NCBI RefSeq assembly: GCF_900105595.1
Contig: NZ_LT629784.1
Span: 3,431,001-3,495,000, forward strand
Direction of reading: 5' to 3'
DNA length: 64,000 bases
Source: Stappia sp. ES.058
GTDB lineage: Bacteria; Pseudomonadota; Alphaproteobacteria; Rhizobiales; Stappiaceae
The notes beneath the pieces were generated by a model. That model had not been told where the DNA came from. It saw only the letters and a list, made by a program, of their open reading frames with translations, and made no database searches. The stretch's first letter is position 1; the number at the start of each line of letters is the position of its first letter. Positions 54,403 through 63,469 of this stretch are shown here, in pieces. The translations under genes and the position numbers were made by a program.

Positions 54403-54876
54403 TTACATGGCTGCGGGGAATGGCAGGAGATTGTCGTCCTTCAGTGTTTCCATGGCGATGGACGAGCGCACATTGCGCACCGAATCATGCGGCAGCAGTT
54501 CCTCGTTGATAAACCCGGCAAGGGCGGCCAGATCCCGCACCACGACCTTGAGCAGATAGTCCATGTCGCCGGTCATCACATGCGCTTCCTGCACCTCCGG
54601 CAGGCCGCGCACCAGATCCTTGAAACGCCGCGCGTTCTGTCGGCTGTGCGCGTCGAGCGCGACCCCGACAAAGGCCACCACCGTGAAGCCCACCGACGCG
54701 GGGTCGATATCGGCCCGGTAGCGGCGCAACACGCCGCTCTCCTCGAGCCGCTGCCGGCGACGCGACACCTGCGACGCCGACAGGCCGATGCGCTCGCCGA
54801 GCTGCTGGTTCGTGACCGCGGCGTCATCCTGCAAGAATGCGAGAATTCTCGTATCGAACCCGTCTATTTCAATCAT
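54403..54876 (-). CDS. Lrp/AsnC-family regulator, next to hppD
   Basis: A 157-residue feast/famine regulator with an N-terminal helix-turn-helix (about 22-45, NQQLGERIGLSASQVSRRRQRLEESG in pieces) and a C-terminal RAM effector domain (about 68-150) with the VMTGDMDYLLKVVVRD strand. The AsnC-hppD divergent arrangement is common in alphaproteobacteria and suggests control of aromatic amino acid breakdown in response to tyrosine, phenylalanine or a keto acid. Two dyads lie between the two genes. Confidence 0.85.
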   Translation of the reverse strand: MIEIDGFDTRILAFLQDDAAVTNQQLGERIGLSASQVSRRRQRLEESGVLRRYRADIDPASVGFTVVAFVGVALDAHSRQNARRFKDLVRGLPEVQEAHVMTGDMDYLLKVVVRDLAALAGFINEELLPHDSVRNVRSSIAMETLKDDNLLPFPAAM

Positions 54877-54900
54877 TTAATGCACCACGTATCACATTTA

Positions 54901-54955
54901 CGCACATTTTGTGCATTCTGGCCGTCGACGCAAGCGCCTTTGCACACATCGTGCA
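54901..54955. promoter_or_regulatory. Paired AsnC-type operator dyads upstream of hppD
   Basis: Two dyads with the same plan, (C/T)GCAC-N5-GTGCA, lie at 54901-54915 and 54941-54955. Their centres are 40 bp apart (nearly four helix turns). A further half site TGCAC is at 54881-54885. They sit in the 141-base gap between the AsnC-type gene and hppD, a fitting place for cooperative Lrp-family binding. Confidence 0.6.
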
Positions 54956-55017
54956 CGGTGGATCTGGCACACTCGGATGTGAGATTTGCAATCGCGAGCA
55001 CCAACGAGGAGGACACC

Positions 55018-56130
55018 ATGGGACCGTTTCCGCACGACGCACCCCCGGCGAAGATCACCGATGACAACCCGGCCGGAACGGACGGCTTCGAGTTCGTCGA
55101 ATTCGCCCATCCCGAGCCGAAAAAGCTCGATGCGCTGTTCCGCCGGATGGGCTATGTCCCTGTCGCGAAACACAAGACCCGCAACATCACCCTCTATCGT
55201 CAGGGCGACATTACCTATGTGCTGAACGCGGAACCCGGCTCCTTCGGCATGCGCTTCGTCGATGAACACGGCCCCTGCGCCCCGTCGATGGCTTGGCGCG
55301 TCGTCGACGCGAAACACGCCTTCGACCACGCGGTGGCCAAGGGCGCGACGCCCTACGAGGGCGACGACAAGACGCTCGACGTTCCCGCCATCGTGGGTAT
55401 CGGCGGGTCGCTGCTCTATTTCGTCGACACCTACGGCACCGGCGGCACGGCCTATGACGCGGATTTCGAGTGGCTGGGCGAGCGCGATCCGAAGCCCGAG
55501 GGCGTCGGTTTCTATTATCTCGACCACCTGACCCACAATGTCTTTCGCGGCAACATGGACAAGTGGTGGGACTTCTACCGCGACCTGTTCAATTTCAGCC
55601 AGATCCACTTCTTCGACATCGACGGCCGCATCACCGGCCTCGTCAGCCGCGCGATCACCTCGCCCTGCGGCAAGATCCGCATCCCGCTGAACGAGTCCAA
55701 GGACGATACCAGCCAGATCGAGGAATATCTGAAGACGTACAAGGGCGAAGGCATCCAGCACATCGCCGTCGGCACGGACGACATCTACGAATCGACCGAC
55801 CGGCTGGCGGGCAACGAGCTGAAGTTCATGCCCGGCCCGCCCGACACATACTATGAGCGCTCGCACGAACGCGTGCAGGGCCACGACGAACCGATCGACC
55901 GCATGAAAACGCACGGCATCCTGATCGACGGCGAGGGCGTGGTGAACGGCGGCTCCACCAAGATCCTGCTGCAGATCTTTTCCAAGACGGTGATCGGGCC
56001 GATCTTCTTCGAGTTCATCCAGCGCAAGGGCGACGAGGGCTTCGGCGAAGGCAATTTCCGCGCCCTGTTTGAATCGATCGAGGAAGACCAGATCCGCCGC
56101 GGCGTGATCGGCGCGGACGCGGCCGAATAA
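55018..56130 (+). CDS. hppD: 4-hydroxyphenylpyruvate dioxygenase
   Basis: A 370-residue non-heme Fe(II) dioxygenase that turns 4-hydroxyphenylpyruvate into homogentisate in tyrosine breakdown. Two vicinal-oxygen-chelate halves are visible (about 20-150 and 162-340). The iron ligands are H170 (LDHLTHNV), H248 (IQHIAVGTDD) and E332 (FFEFIQRKG); the C-terminal helix of the family (GEGNFRALFESIE) closes the site. The GAGGAGG site before the ATG at 55018 is strong. No homogentisate dioxygenase or fumarylacetoacetase gene is in the window. Confidence 0.92.
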   Translation: MGPFPHDAPPAKITDDNPAGTDGFEFVEFAHPEPKKLDALFRRMGYVPVAKHKTRNITLYRQGDITYVLNAEPGSFGMRFVDEHGPCAPSMAWRVVDAKHAFDHAVAKGATPYEGDDKTLDVPAIVGIGGSLLYFVDTYGTGGTAYDADFEWLGERDPKPEGVGFYYLDHLTHNVFRGNMDKWWDFYRDLFNFSQIHFFDIDGRITGLVSRAITSPCGKIRIPLNESKDDTSQIEEYLKTYKGEGIQHIAVGTDDIYESTDRLAGNELKFMPGPPDTYYERSHERVQGHDEPIDRMKTHGILIDGEGVVNGGSTKILLQIFSKTVIGPIFFEFIQRKGDEGFGEGNFRALFESIEEDQIRRGVIGADAAE

Positions 56131-56159
56131 GCGCGGCGGTCAAACCGGTTCGCACAAAC

Positions 56160-56190
56160 AAAAAAAGGGCGCGGCCGAGGCCGCGCCCTT
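56160..56190 (-). terminator. Strong intrinsic terminator of the otsA operon
   Basis: AAGGGCGCGGCC (56165-56176) and GGCCGCGCCCTT (56179-56190) form a perfect 12-bp stem with a two-base loop in DNA. On the minus strand it is followed by seven T residues, an ideal terminator for the trehalose operon. In the plus direction it lacks a T run but could also slow readthrough from hppD. Confidence 0.8.
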
Positions 56191-56221
56191 GGTGTTTCCG
56201 AAGCTTCGCAGGGCATCCCCC

Positions 56222-57607
56222 TCACGAGTTGGCGTGCCCGAAGGCCTTGAGCGTGTCCAGAAACGACTTTGCCCAGGCGGCCGCGTCGTTTTCCTGAATG
56301 CGGTCGAAAATTGCCTGCCAGCGGTCGCGACGCTCGTCGAGCGGCATGTTGAGCGCGGTCTGCAGCGCTCCCGCCACCCCTTCCGCCGAATAGGGATTGA
56401 CGATCACCGCCTCCGGCATGCCTTCCGCCGCGCCAGCAAAACGCGACAGCACCACGACACCGGGGTCTTCCCCCCGCTGGGCCGCGACATATTCCTTGGC
56501 AACGAGGTTCATTCCGTCACGCAGCGGCGTGATCAAAGCAATCCGGCTTGCCCGGTAGATGCCGGCAAGCGCGCGCCGGGTGAAGCCGCGCGTCATGTAG
56601 CGGATCGGCGTCCAGTCGAGATCGGCGAACCGGCCGTTGATATTGCCGGTCAGTTCCTCCAGTTCGCTGCGGATATCGGCATAGGCATAGAGTTCGGAGC
56701 GGGACGGCGGCGCGACCTGCATCATGCTGACCCGCCCCCTGTTTTCGGGGTAGTCTTCCAACAGCCGCTCGAAAGCACGAAACCGTTGCGGCAACCCCTT
56801 GGAGTAGTCGATCCGGTCGACCCCGATGATCTGGTGCCGCCCGGCAAGCAGCTTCTCGATCCGGTGCGTCTGGCGGCGGGCCTCGACAGTTGTCGCCTGG
56901 CGCGCGAAGCCGGCCGCGTCGATCCCGATGGGAAAAGCGCGCGCCGCCACCTGGCGGCCGTCTGCAATCAGCGTCTCGTCCGGTCCCTCGGGGACCCCCA
57001 GCTCTTCGACGACGAAGCGGCGAAAGTTGGCGGCATCGCGCGTCGACTGAAAGCCGACGACATCATAGGCCAGCATGCGCCGGGCGAGCGTTGCCGCATT
57101 CGGCAGTGCCGCCAGCACCTCCGGGGCGGGAAAGGGGATATGCAGGAAGAAGCCGATGGGATTGTTGACCTCCATTCCCCGGAGTTCCGCACCGAATGAC
57201 AGATAATGATAGTCGTGCACCCAGATGGTGTCCTCGGGCTCAATCAGGGGGCGCAGCCGCGAGGCGAAGCGCTCGTTGACCCTCCGGTATCCATCCTCGA
57301 GACGTCGGTCGAAGACCGCGAGATCGAGCCGGTAGTGCAACACCGGCCAGAGCGTCTTGTTGGCGAAGCCGACGTAGAACTCGTCATGATCGGCCTGGGT
57401 CATGTCCAGGGTCTGGAGCGAAACCTTCTTGTTGCCGCCGGTCTTGAGATTGCCGAAGGTGCCTTCCTCGGAGATCTCGCCGCTCCAGCCGAACCAGATC
57501 CCGCCGGTGGCGTTCAGCGTGTCGACGAGCGCCACCGCCAATCCGCCGGCCTGCCCCGTGTCCTTCAGCGGGCCGACACGATTGGAAACGACGACGAGGC
57601 GCGACAT
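56222..57607 (-). CDS. otsA: Trehalose-6-phosphate synthase
   Basis: A 461-residue GT20 glycosyltransferase that joins UDP-glucose and glucose-6-phosphate. Visible are the N-terminal VVSNRVG (about 4-10), WVHDYHYL (about 127-134), the phosphate and nucleotide region [10 protein letters not shown] (near 221-230), [15 protein letters not shown] (near 255-269) and [14 protein letters not shown] (near 361-374). It is the last gene of the otsB-GH15-otsA operon. Trehalose made here protects against osmotic, drying and heat stress. Confidence 0.9.
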   Translation of the reverse strand: MSRLVVVSNRVGPLKDTGQAGGLAVALVDTLNATGGIWFGWSGEISEEGTFGNLKTGGNKKVSLQTLDMTQADHDEFYVGFANKTLWPVLHYRLDLAVFDRRLEDGYRRVNERFASRLRPLIEPEDTIWVHDYHYLSFGAELRGMEVNNPIGFFLHIPFPAPEVLAALPNAATLARRMLAYDVVGFQSTRDAANFRRFVVEELGVPEGPDETLIADGRQVAARAFPIGIDAAGFARQATTVEARRQTHRIEKLLAGRHQIIGVDRIDYSKGLPQRFRAFERLLEDYPENRGRVSMMQVAPPSRSELYAYADIRSELEELTGNINGRFADLDWTPIRYMTRGFTRRALAGIYRASRIALITPLRDGMNLVAKEYVAAQRGEDPGVVVLSRFAGAAEGMPEAVIVNPYSAEGVAGALQTALNMPLDERRDRWQAIFDRIQENDAAAWAKSFLDTLKAFGHANS

Positions 57608-57661
57608 GTTCGTTCTCCTTGCTCGCCGCCGGTCCCGAAACGCTTTCGGCCCTGTGCGGCA

Positions 57662-59458
57662 TCAAACCAGACTGTCCCAGCCATCCGACAGGCGCATCGC
57701 GCCGTTGATGATCCCGACCATCGAATAGGTCTGCGGGAAGTTCCCCCACATCTCGCCGGTCTGCGGCGTCGTATCCTCCGACAACAGACCAACGTGATTG
57801 CGGCAGGCAAGCATCGCCTCGTAGATCTCCCGGGCTTCTTCCTTGCGGCCGATCCGCGCCAGCGCGTCGATGTACCAGAAGGTGCAGATGTTGAAGGCAT
57901 TTTCCGGCGCACCGAAGTCATCCGCCGCGTGATAGCGAAACAGGTGGTGGCCGCGCTTCAAACTGTCGCCGATGCGTTCCACCGTCGCGACGAAGCGTGG
58001 ATCCTTCGCCGGCAGGAAACCGACCTCCGCGATGAGCAACAGGCTGGCGTCGAGATCGTTGCCCTCGAAGCTTTCAACGAATGCACCGACCTTTTCGTTC
58101 CAGCCGCGCTTCAGAATCGTGGCCCGGATCTGCTCTGCGCGTTCGTGCCAGTGGCGGGCGCGTTCCGCCCTGCCGAATTGCCCGGCGATCTTGGCCAGCC
58201 GGTCGCAGGCCGCCCAGCACATCAGCGAGGACGAGGTGTGGACGCGCGCGCGCGTGCGCAATTCCCACAGTCCGGCATCCGGCTGGTCGTGCATGGCAAA
58301 CGCCCGTTCGCCGATGACCTCCAGCCGCTCGAAGTCGTCGATGCCCGGCTGGTGCAGCAGGCGCTTGTCGAAAAACGCCTGCGAGGCACCGAGCACGATG
58401 TTTCCGTAAACGTCGTGCTGGAAATGTTCATAGGCCTGGTTGCCAACGCGCACCGGTCCCATGCCGCGATAGCCCGGCAGGTCGACAGTGGTCTCCGTCA
58501 GCGTCTTTTCCAGCGCGATCCCGTAAAGCGGCTGCACGTGATCGCCATTGGTCATCGAGGCGATATTGTTGATGTAGCGCAGATAGTTTTCCATCGTCTC
58601 CATTTCGGAGAGCGAGTTCAGCGCCCGCACCACGAAGAAGGCATCGCGCAGCCAGCAATAGCGGTAGTCCCAGTTGCGTTCGGTATTGGCCGCCTCGGGA
58701 ATCGAGGTCGTGACCGCGGCGACGATCGCGCCGGTCTCCTCGTAGGTGCACAGTTTCAAGGTGATGGCGGCGCGGATGACCGCTTCCTGATACTCCAGCG
58801 GCAGACCGAGACGGCGCGTCCAGGTGCGCCAGTAATGGGTCGTCTGCTCTTCGAACTCGCGGCACAGCAGGTCCGGATGGTTCGTCAGGCTTTCATCCGG
58901 ACCGAGATAGAAGGACAGCGGCCCGTCGATCAGGAACGGCGTTTCGTCGCGCACATAAGTGACCGGCGCATTCGTCGTCAGCCGCAGGGTCAGGCCGTTG
59001 GCGACAAAGCGCACATGGTTGGATCCGAAGGTGACCTCAGGTTCCCGCGAGCCATAGGCAAAGCGTGGGCGGCACCGCACACGGATCCGGGGATGACCGG
59101 CAATGACCCGCACCCGGCGCACCAGCGCATTGGGCCGGAACATGCGTCCCTTGGCGTGGAACCGTGGCGCGAAATCGGTGATCTCGATGGCGTTTCCGGA
59201 GGAATCAAACAACCGCGTCACGACGACCGCGGTGTTTTCAACGTAAGCCTGCTCGCTGCGCACGACGCCTTCAAGCTCGATGGCAAAGGCGCCGTCGCCC
59301 TCCTCTCCCCGTGTTCCAAGCAGGGAATGAAACACCGGATCGCCGTCGAAACGTGGCAGGCAGCACCACACCACGCGGGCCATCCGGTCGATCAGCCCGG
59401 CGAAGGAGCAATTGCCGACAATCGCAAGGTCGAGGGATTGCGGAGGAGTTGGAATCAT
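57662..59458 (-). CDS. GH15 family glycoside hydrolase (glucoamylase/trehalase-like)
   Basis: A 598-residue cytoplasmic protein with an N-terminal beta-sandwich (about 1-250) and an alpha/alpha-barrel (about 260-590). GH15 motifs are NWDYRYCWLRDAFFV (about 258-272) and the C-terminal GEMWGNFPQTYSMVG with the base Glu (about 572-586). There is no signal peptide. The start overlaps otsB by four bases. In other bacteria GH15 proteins in this setting hydrolyse trehalose, glucan or glucosyl donors; the location inside the trehalose synthesis operon suggests a trehalase or a trimming role. Confidence 0.83.
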   Translation of the reverse strand: MIPTPPQSLDLAIVGNCSFAGLIDRMARVVWCCLPRFDGDPVFHSLLGTRGEEGDGAFAIELEGVVRSEQAYVENTAVVVTRLFDSSGNAIEITDFAPRFHAKGRMFRPNALVRRVRVIAGHPRIRVRCRPRFAYGSREPEVTFGSNHVRFVANGLTLRLTTNAPVTYVRDETPFLIDGPLSFYLGPDESLTNHPDLLCREFEEQTTHYWRTWTRRLGLPLEYQEAVIRAAITLKLCTYEETGAIVAAVTTSIPEAANTERNWDYRYCWLRDAFFVVRALNSLSEMETMENYLRYINNIASMTNGDHVQPLYGIALEKTLTETTVDLPGYRGMGPVRVGNQAYEHFQHDVYGNIVLGASQAFFDKRLLHQPGIDDFERLEVIGERAFAMHDQPDAGLWELRTRARVHTSSSLMCWAACDRLAKIAGQFGRAERARHWHERAEQIRATILKRGWNEKVGAFVESFEGNDLDASLLLIAEVGFLPAKDPRFVATVERIGDSLKRGHHLFRYHAADDFGAPENAFNICTFWYIDALARIGRKEEAREIYEAMLACRNHVGLLSEDTTPQTGEMWGNFPQTYSMVGIINGAMRLSDGWDSLV

Positions 59459-60213
59459 TCACGGTTCCTTTTGGGGTGCGCGTGGGAAGGGACGCCGCCG
59501 GCCAGCCATCGGTGAACACCCTCGACGTCGGCGATCCGAAAGCGGGCAAGGCTTTCGGCATCGCCAACCTTGATCCCGAAGCCGCCAATGGCCTCGGTAA
59601 TGCGGATGCCGTCCTCGTCGGTGGTATCGTCGCCCACGAAGACGGGCGTGCGCCCGGCAAATGGAGCCCGCTCCATGAAGGTGGTCACCGCCCACCCCTT
59701 GTCGCGATAGGCGGGCTTTGCCTCCACGACCATCTTGCCATGCACGAGATGAAGGTCGGGGAGCTCGGAAATCGCGTCCTGCATCACTTCCAGCACCGCC
59801 TGTTCGCAATCGGGTGCGATCCGGTAGTGCACCGCAAGAGCAGCCCCCTTGTCCTCGATCGACACGCCCCGCCCGATCAGCCCGCTGCCGGACAGTGCGG
59901 CCTTCAGGATCGCAAGCTCCGGCCCGACCGGCGCGCCTTCGATCTCGTCTTCGGAATGAAACCGGGTCTGAAGACCGTGCAAGCCGGCGGCGGGCAGCGT
60001 CAGGGGATCAAGAAATCCGTCGATCTCGCGAATCGGCCGGCCGCTGACGATTGCAACGGCTCCGCCGAGTTGCGTCATCAGGCCGGCGAGCGTGTCGACA
60101 AGTCCATTGGCGGTCCTCACCCCGTCCGGGGTCGGAGCTATATCCACCAGGGTTCCGTCGAAGTCGAGGAACAGGGCGAAATCATCGGAGACGGGCGGTG
60201 GCATGTTCATCAT
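59455..60213 (-). CDS. otsB: Trehalose-6-phosphate phosphatase
   Basis: A 252-residue HAD-family phosphatase. Catalytic aspartates lie in FLDFDGTLVDI (about 13-23), SGR at about 53-55, the conserved lysine region (about 155-170) and GDDTTDEDG (about 204-212). It removes phosphate from trehalose-6-phosphate. Three closely spaced ATGs exist (60213, 60210, 60204); the first is used. It is the first gene of the operon, overlapping the GH15 gene by four bases, with a 94-base gap before the thiolase gene on the same strand. Confidence 0.88.
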   Translation of the reverse strand: MMNMPPPVSDDFALFLDFDGTLVDIAPTPDGVRTANGLVDTLAGLMTQLGGAVAIVSGRPIREIDGFLDPLTLPAAGLHGLQTRFHSEDEIEGAPVGPELAILKAALSGSGLIGRGVSIEDKGAALAVHYRIAPDCEQAVLEVMQDAISELPDLHLVHGKMVVEAKPAYRDKGWAVTTFMERAPFAGRTPVFVGDDTTDEDGIRITEAIGGFGIKVGDAESLARFRIADVEGVHRWLAGGVPSHAHPKRNRE

Positions 60214-60307
60214 GCCAAGCCTACGCAAACTCATGCGGGATGAGAAGCGGGCGGAAGAGCATTTTCGCAGGTGCACAATTTTCCGCCATGCCCCGGGCGG
60301 GATGTCA

Positions 60308-61456
60308 TCATGCCCTTGCGGATTGAAGCAGAACCGCAGTGCCGAGACCACCCGCGCTGGCAATCGCTGCGAGCCCGAGGCGTCCCTCGTCCTCCCTGCA
60401 CAACTCGTGAAACAATCGCACGGCGAGAATCGCGCCCGAGGCGCCGATCGGGTGTCCGCGAGCCAGTGCCCCGCCGCTCCGGTTCACCGCAAGCGGATCA
60501 AGACCGAGCCCCTCGACACAGGCGATTGCCTGCGCGGCGTAGGCTTCCATCACTTCCGATACGCAAAGGGCATTCAAGGCAATCCCGCTGCGGGCGGCAA
60601 GCTTTCGACCCGCGACAACCGGTGCAAGACCGGGAAGACCGGGATCGCATCCAGCCGACGCCGCGGCGACGAAGCGGCAGACGCGCTCCCTTTCGAGATC
60701 GCGCAGCAGGCGGGCGGACACAAGGCAGACGAAGGCCGCTGCGTCGGCGGAGACCGCAGCTGTCGCGGCACGGATCGGGACGCCGCTTTTTGTTGCAAGA
60801 ACGCGCGACCGGCGGCAGGTCGCCGGCGTCAGCCGGCGCATGTAGGAATCGCGCGCACCACCCGGAACATCGACGAGTTCATCAAAGAACCGCCGCATCT
60901 GTTCGGCCCGTAAGGCCTTGGCGTGGCTTTCCACCGCCCAGGCCGCTTGCCGCGCCTCGTCGATCCCCGCCTCGAACGCCAGCGCAGCGGCGGCGCTCGC
61001 CATGTCGGGATCGCGCTCCGGCCAGGGCGTGAACGGCGGGCGCGTGTAGGGCTGCGGCGACACCGCCCCGTCCCGGTCGACCGCATGTCTTTGCGGCGCG
61101 CGCGAATAGCTTTCCGCCCCGCCGGCCAGAATGCAGTCCGCAGCCCCGCTTTCGATCAGGCGCGCCCCGAGCACGATCGCATCGAGACCCGAACAGCACT
61201 GACGGTCGATCGTCAGGGCGGGTGTCTCCTCGCCGAGACCGGCAAGCAAAGCAGCACGGCGGGCAGGGTTCCCGCCTCCGTGGAGCCCGTTGCCGACGAT
61301 GATCTCGTCGACACGCGCGGCGGGCAGGCCCGCGGAGTCAAGCACGCTGACAAGCACCGGAGCCGCGAGAGCATCCACATCCAGGCCGGAAAAGGCACCC
61401 CCGCGCGGGACCACGGCACTGCGTCTTGCCGAAACCAGATAAACGGCTTCACTCAT
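60308..61456 (-). CDS. Thiolase-family protein with altered active site
   Basis: A 382-residue thiolase-fold protein. The nucleophile block is DRQCCSGLDA (about 84-93), with Asp where NRQCSSG is usual but the first Cys kept. The GHPIGASG histidine block is intact (near 340-347). However, the NEAF motif reads MEAYA (Asn to Met), and the C-terminal CxGGG block reads ASAGGLG, so the second catalytic Cys is absent. The standard thiolase reaction is therefore in doubt. Its start overlaps the ligase gene's stop (ATGA). It closes the bioN-bioY-ligase-thiolase run. Confidence 0.8.
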   Translation of the reverse strand: MSEAVYLVSARRSAVVPRGGAFSGLDVDALAAPVLVSVLDSAGLPAARVDEIIVGNGLHGGGNPARRAALLAGLGEETPALTIDRQCCSGLDAIVLGARLIESGAADCILAGGAESYSRAPQRHAVDRDGAVSPQPYTRPPFTPWPERDPDMASAAAALAFEAGIDEARQAAWAVESHAKALRAEQMRRFFDELVDVPGGARDSYMRRLTPATCRRSRVLATKSGVPIRAATAAVSADAAAFVCLVSARLLRDLERERVCRFVAAASAGCDPGLPGLAPVVAGRKLAARSGIALNALCVSEVMEAYAAQAIACVEGLGLDPLAVNRSGGALARGHPIGASGAILAVRLFHELCREDEGRLGLAAIASAGGLGTAVLLQSARA

Positions 61457-62898
61457 GCGCCGTCTTCCAGCTCTGCGACCCGACGTGACAGCGCAACAAG
61501 ATCGGGCTTGCCACCGGCGGTGAGCGGCCAGTCGTCCAGCATGTAGAACGCCCTCGGCACCTTGATCGGATCGAGATGCGCCAGGCAATGGCGTCGCAGC
61601 GCGTCGGGCAGCAGGGGAGATGCTGTGTTTTCCGGGCGTAAAGCCGCCACGATACGCTGCCCCCGCAAGGGGTCGGGCCTTCCGAAAACGGCACATGCGC
61701 CGACGTTATCAGCATTGAGAAGCACTGCCTCGATTTCCTCGGCAAACACATTCACGCCGGCGCAGACCAGCATGCGCGAGCGACGCCCGCGCAGGTGCAA
61801 TGCACCGGTGGCGTCAACATACCCCCAATCGCCAACGCTCAACCACTTGCCGTCGCGCAGGGTATCGGGATCCTCCCCATAGACATATCCGTCGAACGTC
61901 ATGTCACTCGAAACATGGATCAGACCGGTCTCGCCGGCGGGAAGGCTGCGCCCCGCATCGTCGCGGATATCGAGACAAACGCCATCGAAGGGACGCCCGA
62001 CGGAGGTTGGCGGATCACCGGCGCTGCGCGTGGAAATGAAGCTCGTTTCCGATGTGCCATAAAACTCGTGAAACCGCGCGCCGCAAAAGACGTCGGCGGC
62101 ATCGCCGCCCACGCCATGCCACTTTGCACCGCTCAGGAGAACCCGCCGCACGTCCGGCAACCGCACACCCTGCGCGCGGGCGCTGCGCACCAGAAGGTCG
62201 AGCTGCGTCGGTGTTGCATACAACACGGTGGACCGCGCCGATCTCAGGGTGTCAAGGATGCTGCGCGGCTGAAATCTCGGGAAAAGGTCGAGGCGGGCGC
62301 CCAGATGGAGGGCATGCAACGCCCCGAAGAGATGCAGACTGTGGGACAGGCTGCCGGGAACGGCGATCCGGTCGTCGCACGTCAACCCGAAGGCCGCCTC
62401 GCAGGCAGCAAAGCTGCGCAGCCAGGAGCCGTGCGAGCGTTGAAAGGCCTTTGGGCGGCCGGTCGAACCGGACGTCAACCCGACATAGAACGGATCAGAC
62501 GCTGTGGGGGAGTGCGCTTCCGCGTCAGCAACATCGATCTCGCGCCTATGGACTCCGGGCAAAGCCGCGGCGTCGTCCAGTTCGGCAAGCGACCAGAACC
62601 GAAACGAAAGCGCGGCACTGAGGTCCGCCGCCGGAAACCCTGTCTGATTTGGGTCCGCCACGACAGCCACGCGACCGCTGCGCGCAACCGCAAGAACCAG
62701 GCAGATCGCCTCGAACGGCTGGCGTGGTGACAGGCCGATCCGCGCGCGCGACCCCGTGAGGTTTCCCAGGGCCTCTTCGAGGCGGCGTGAATTTTCAAGA
62801 AGCTCGCGCCAGGAAAGACATGCGTCGCCGCACGCCAGCGCAGTCTCGCCGCCGCGCAGACTTGCATGGTGTCCGAGCGTATCGCCGACAAATCCCAT
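61453..62898 (-). CDS. AMP-forming acyl-CoA ligase, linked to biotin uptake genes
   Basis: A 481-residue ANL-family ligase, somewhat short for fatty acyl-CoA ligases. It has the phosphate loop YVGLTSGSTGRPKAF (about 148-162), FYGTSET (near 279-285) with the adenylate threonine, the GDWGY Asp near 357, and the C-terminal lysine region GKPDL. It activates a carboxylic acid to an acyl-adenylate and then a CoA ester. It starts 13 bases after bioY and overlaps the thiolase gene. Substrates worth considering are biotin itself, pimelate or glutarate; none is proven. Confidence 0.82.
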   Translation of the reverse strand: MGFVGDTLGHHASLRGGETALACGDACLSWRELLENSRRLEEALGNLTGSRARIGLSPRQPFEAICLVLAVARSGRVAVVADPNQTGFPAADLSAALSFRFWSLAELDDAAALPGVHRREIDVADAEAHSPTASDPFYVGLTSGSTGRPKAFQRSHGSWLRSFAACEAAFGLTCDDRIAVPGSLSHSLHLFGALHALHLGARLDLFPRFQPRSILDTLRSARSTVLYATPTQLDLLVRSARAQGVRLPDVRRVLLSGAKWHGVGGDAADVFCGARFHEFYGTSETSFISTRSAGDPPTSVGRPFDGVCLDIRDDAGRSLPAGETGLIHVSSDMTFDGYVYGEDPDTLRDGKWLSVGDWGYVDATGALHLRGRRSRMLVCAGVNVFAEEIEAVLLNADNVGACAVFGRPDPLRGQRIVAALRPENTASPLLPDALRRHCLAHLDPIKVPRAFYMLDDWPLTAGGKPDLVALSRRVAELEDGA

Positions 62899-62911
62899 CA
62901 GCCGGCGGCGG

Positions 62912-63469
62912 TCACAAGCGCGACAGCAGCGCATCGGGACGCCCGCGCGCGATCGCCTGGGCGATCACGGCGACGCCGAACGCCTTGACAAGGTCTCCCG
63001 GGAGATAGACCAGCGAGACCAGTGCCGCCTGCGCAATCGGCAGATCGGCGAAAAACGCGATGCCGGGGATACCGAACGCATAAAGCACCCCGATCCCGCC
63101 GATGTTGGCTGCGGCAAGACTTGCGGGAAAGACAGGAGAGGCCTTGAAGATACGCATCACCACACCGCAGACGAATGCCGCGACAGGGAAACCGATGATA
63201 AAGCCGGCGGATGGCGAGAGAAACACACCAGGTCCGCCGCGCCCGCCCGGCAACAAAGGCATGCCGACGGCGAGGAGAAACAGGAAAAGCAAGACGGCCG
63301 CAGCCCCCCGCACCGGCCCAAGCACCACGCCCGCCAGCATGATCCCGAGACTTTGCAGGGTGACCGGAACGCCGCCGCCGATCGGAAGCGTCAACCCCGG
63401 AACAACGCCAAGCGCCCCCACAACGGCGGCAAAGATCGCGATATAGACGAGACTTCGGTCAGCCGTCAT
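62912..63469 (-). CDS. bioY: Biotin transporter BioY (ECF S component)
   Basis: A 185-residue six-helix membrane protein with the BioY features: LTLPIGGGVPVTLQSLGIMLAG (split about 24-45), GPGVFLSPSAGFIIGFPVAA (about 76-95) and the VYLPGDLVKAFGVAVIA helix (about 155-171). It binds biotin and works alone or with BioM/BioN. The ATG at 63469 lies within the end of bioN (11-base overlap), and a longer in-frame start is rejected because it would run further into bioN. No BioR box was seen, but the operon's start is beyond the window. Confidence 0.87.
   Translation of the reverse strand: MTADRSLVYIAIFAAVVGALGVVPGLTLPIGGGVPVTLQSLGIMLAGVVLGPVRGAAAVLLFLFLLAVGMPLLPGGRGGPGVFLSPSAGFIIGFPVAAFVCGVVMRIFKASPVFPASLAAANIGGIGVLYAFGIPGIAFFADLPIAQAALVSLVYLPGDLVKAFGVAVIAQAIARGRPDALLSRL

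Noticed and set aside
57206..59515. Long plus-strand frame (about 769 codons) opposite otsA and GH15
   Set aside because: Shadow of two well-supported genes; the composition is Arg/Gly/Ala/Asp-rich without motifs.
60214..60307. BioR box for the biotin-linked operon
   Set aside because: No TTATCTATAA-like dyad is seen near any of the four genes; if present it should lie before bioM or bioN beyond the window edge.
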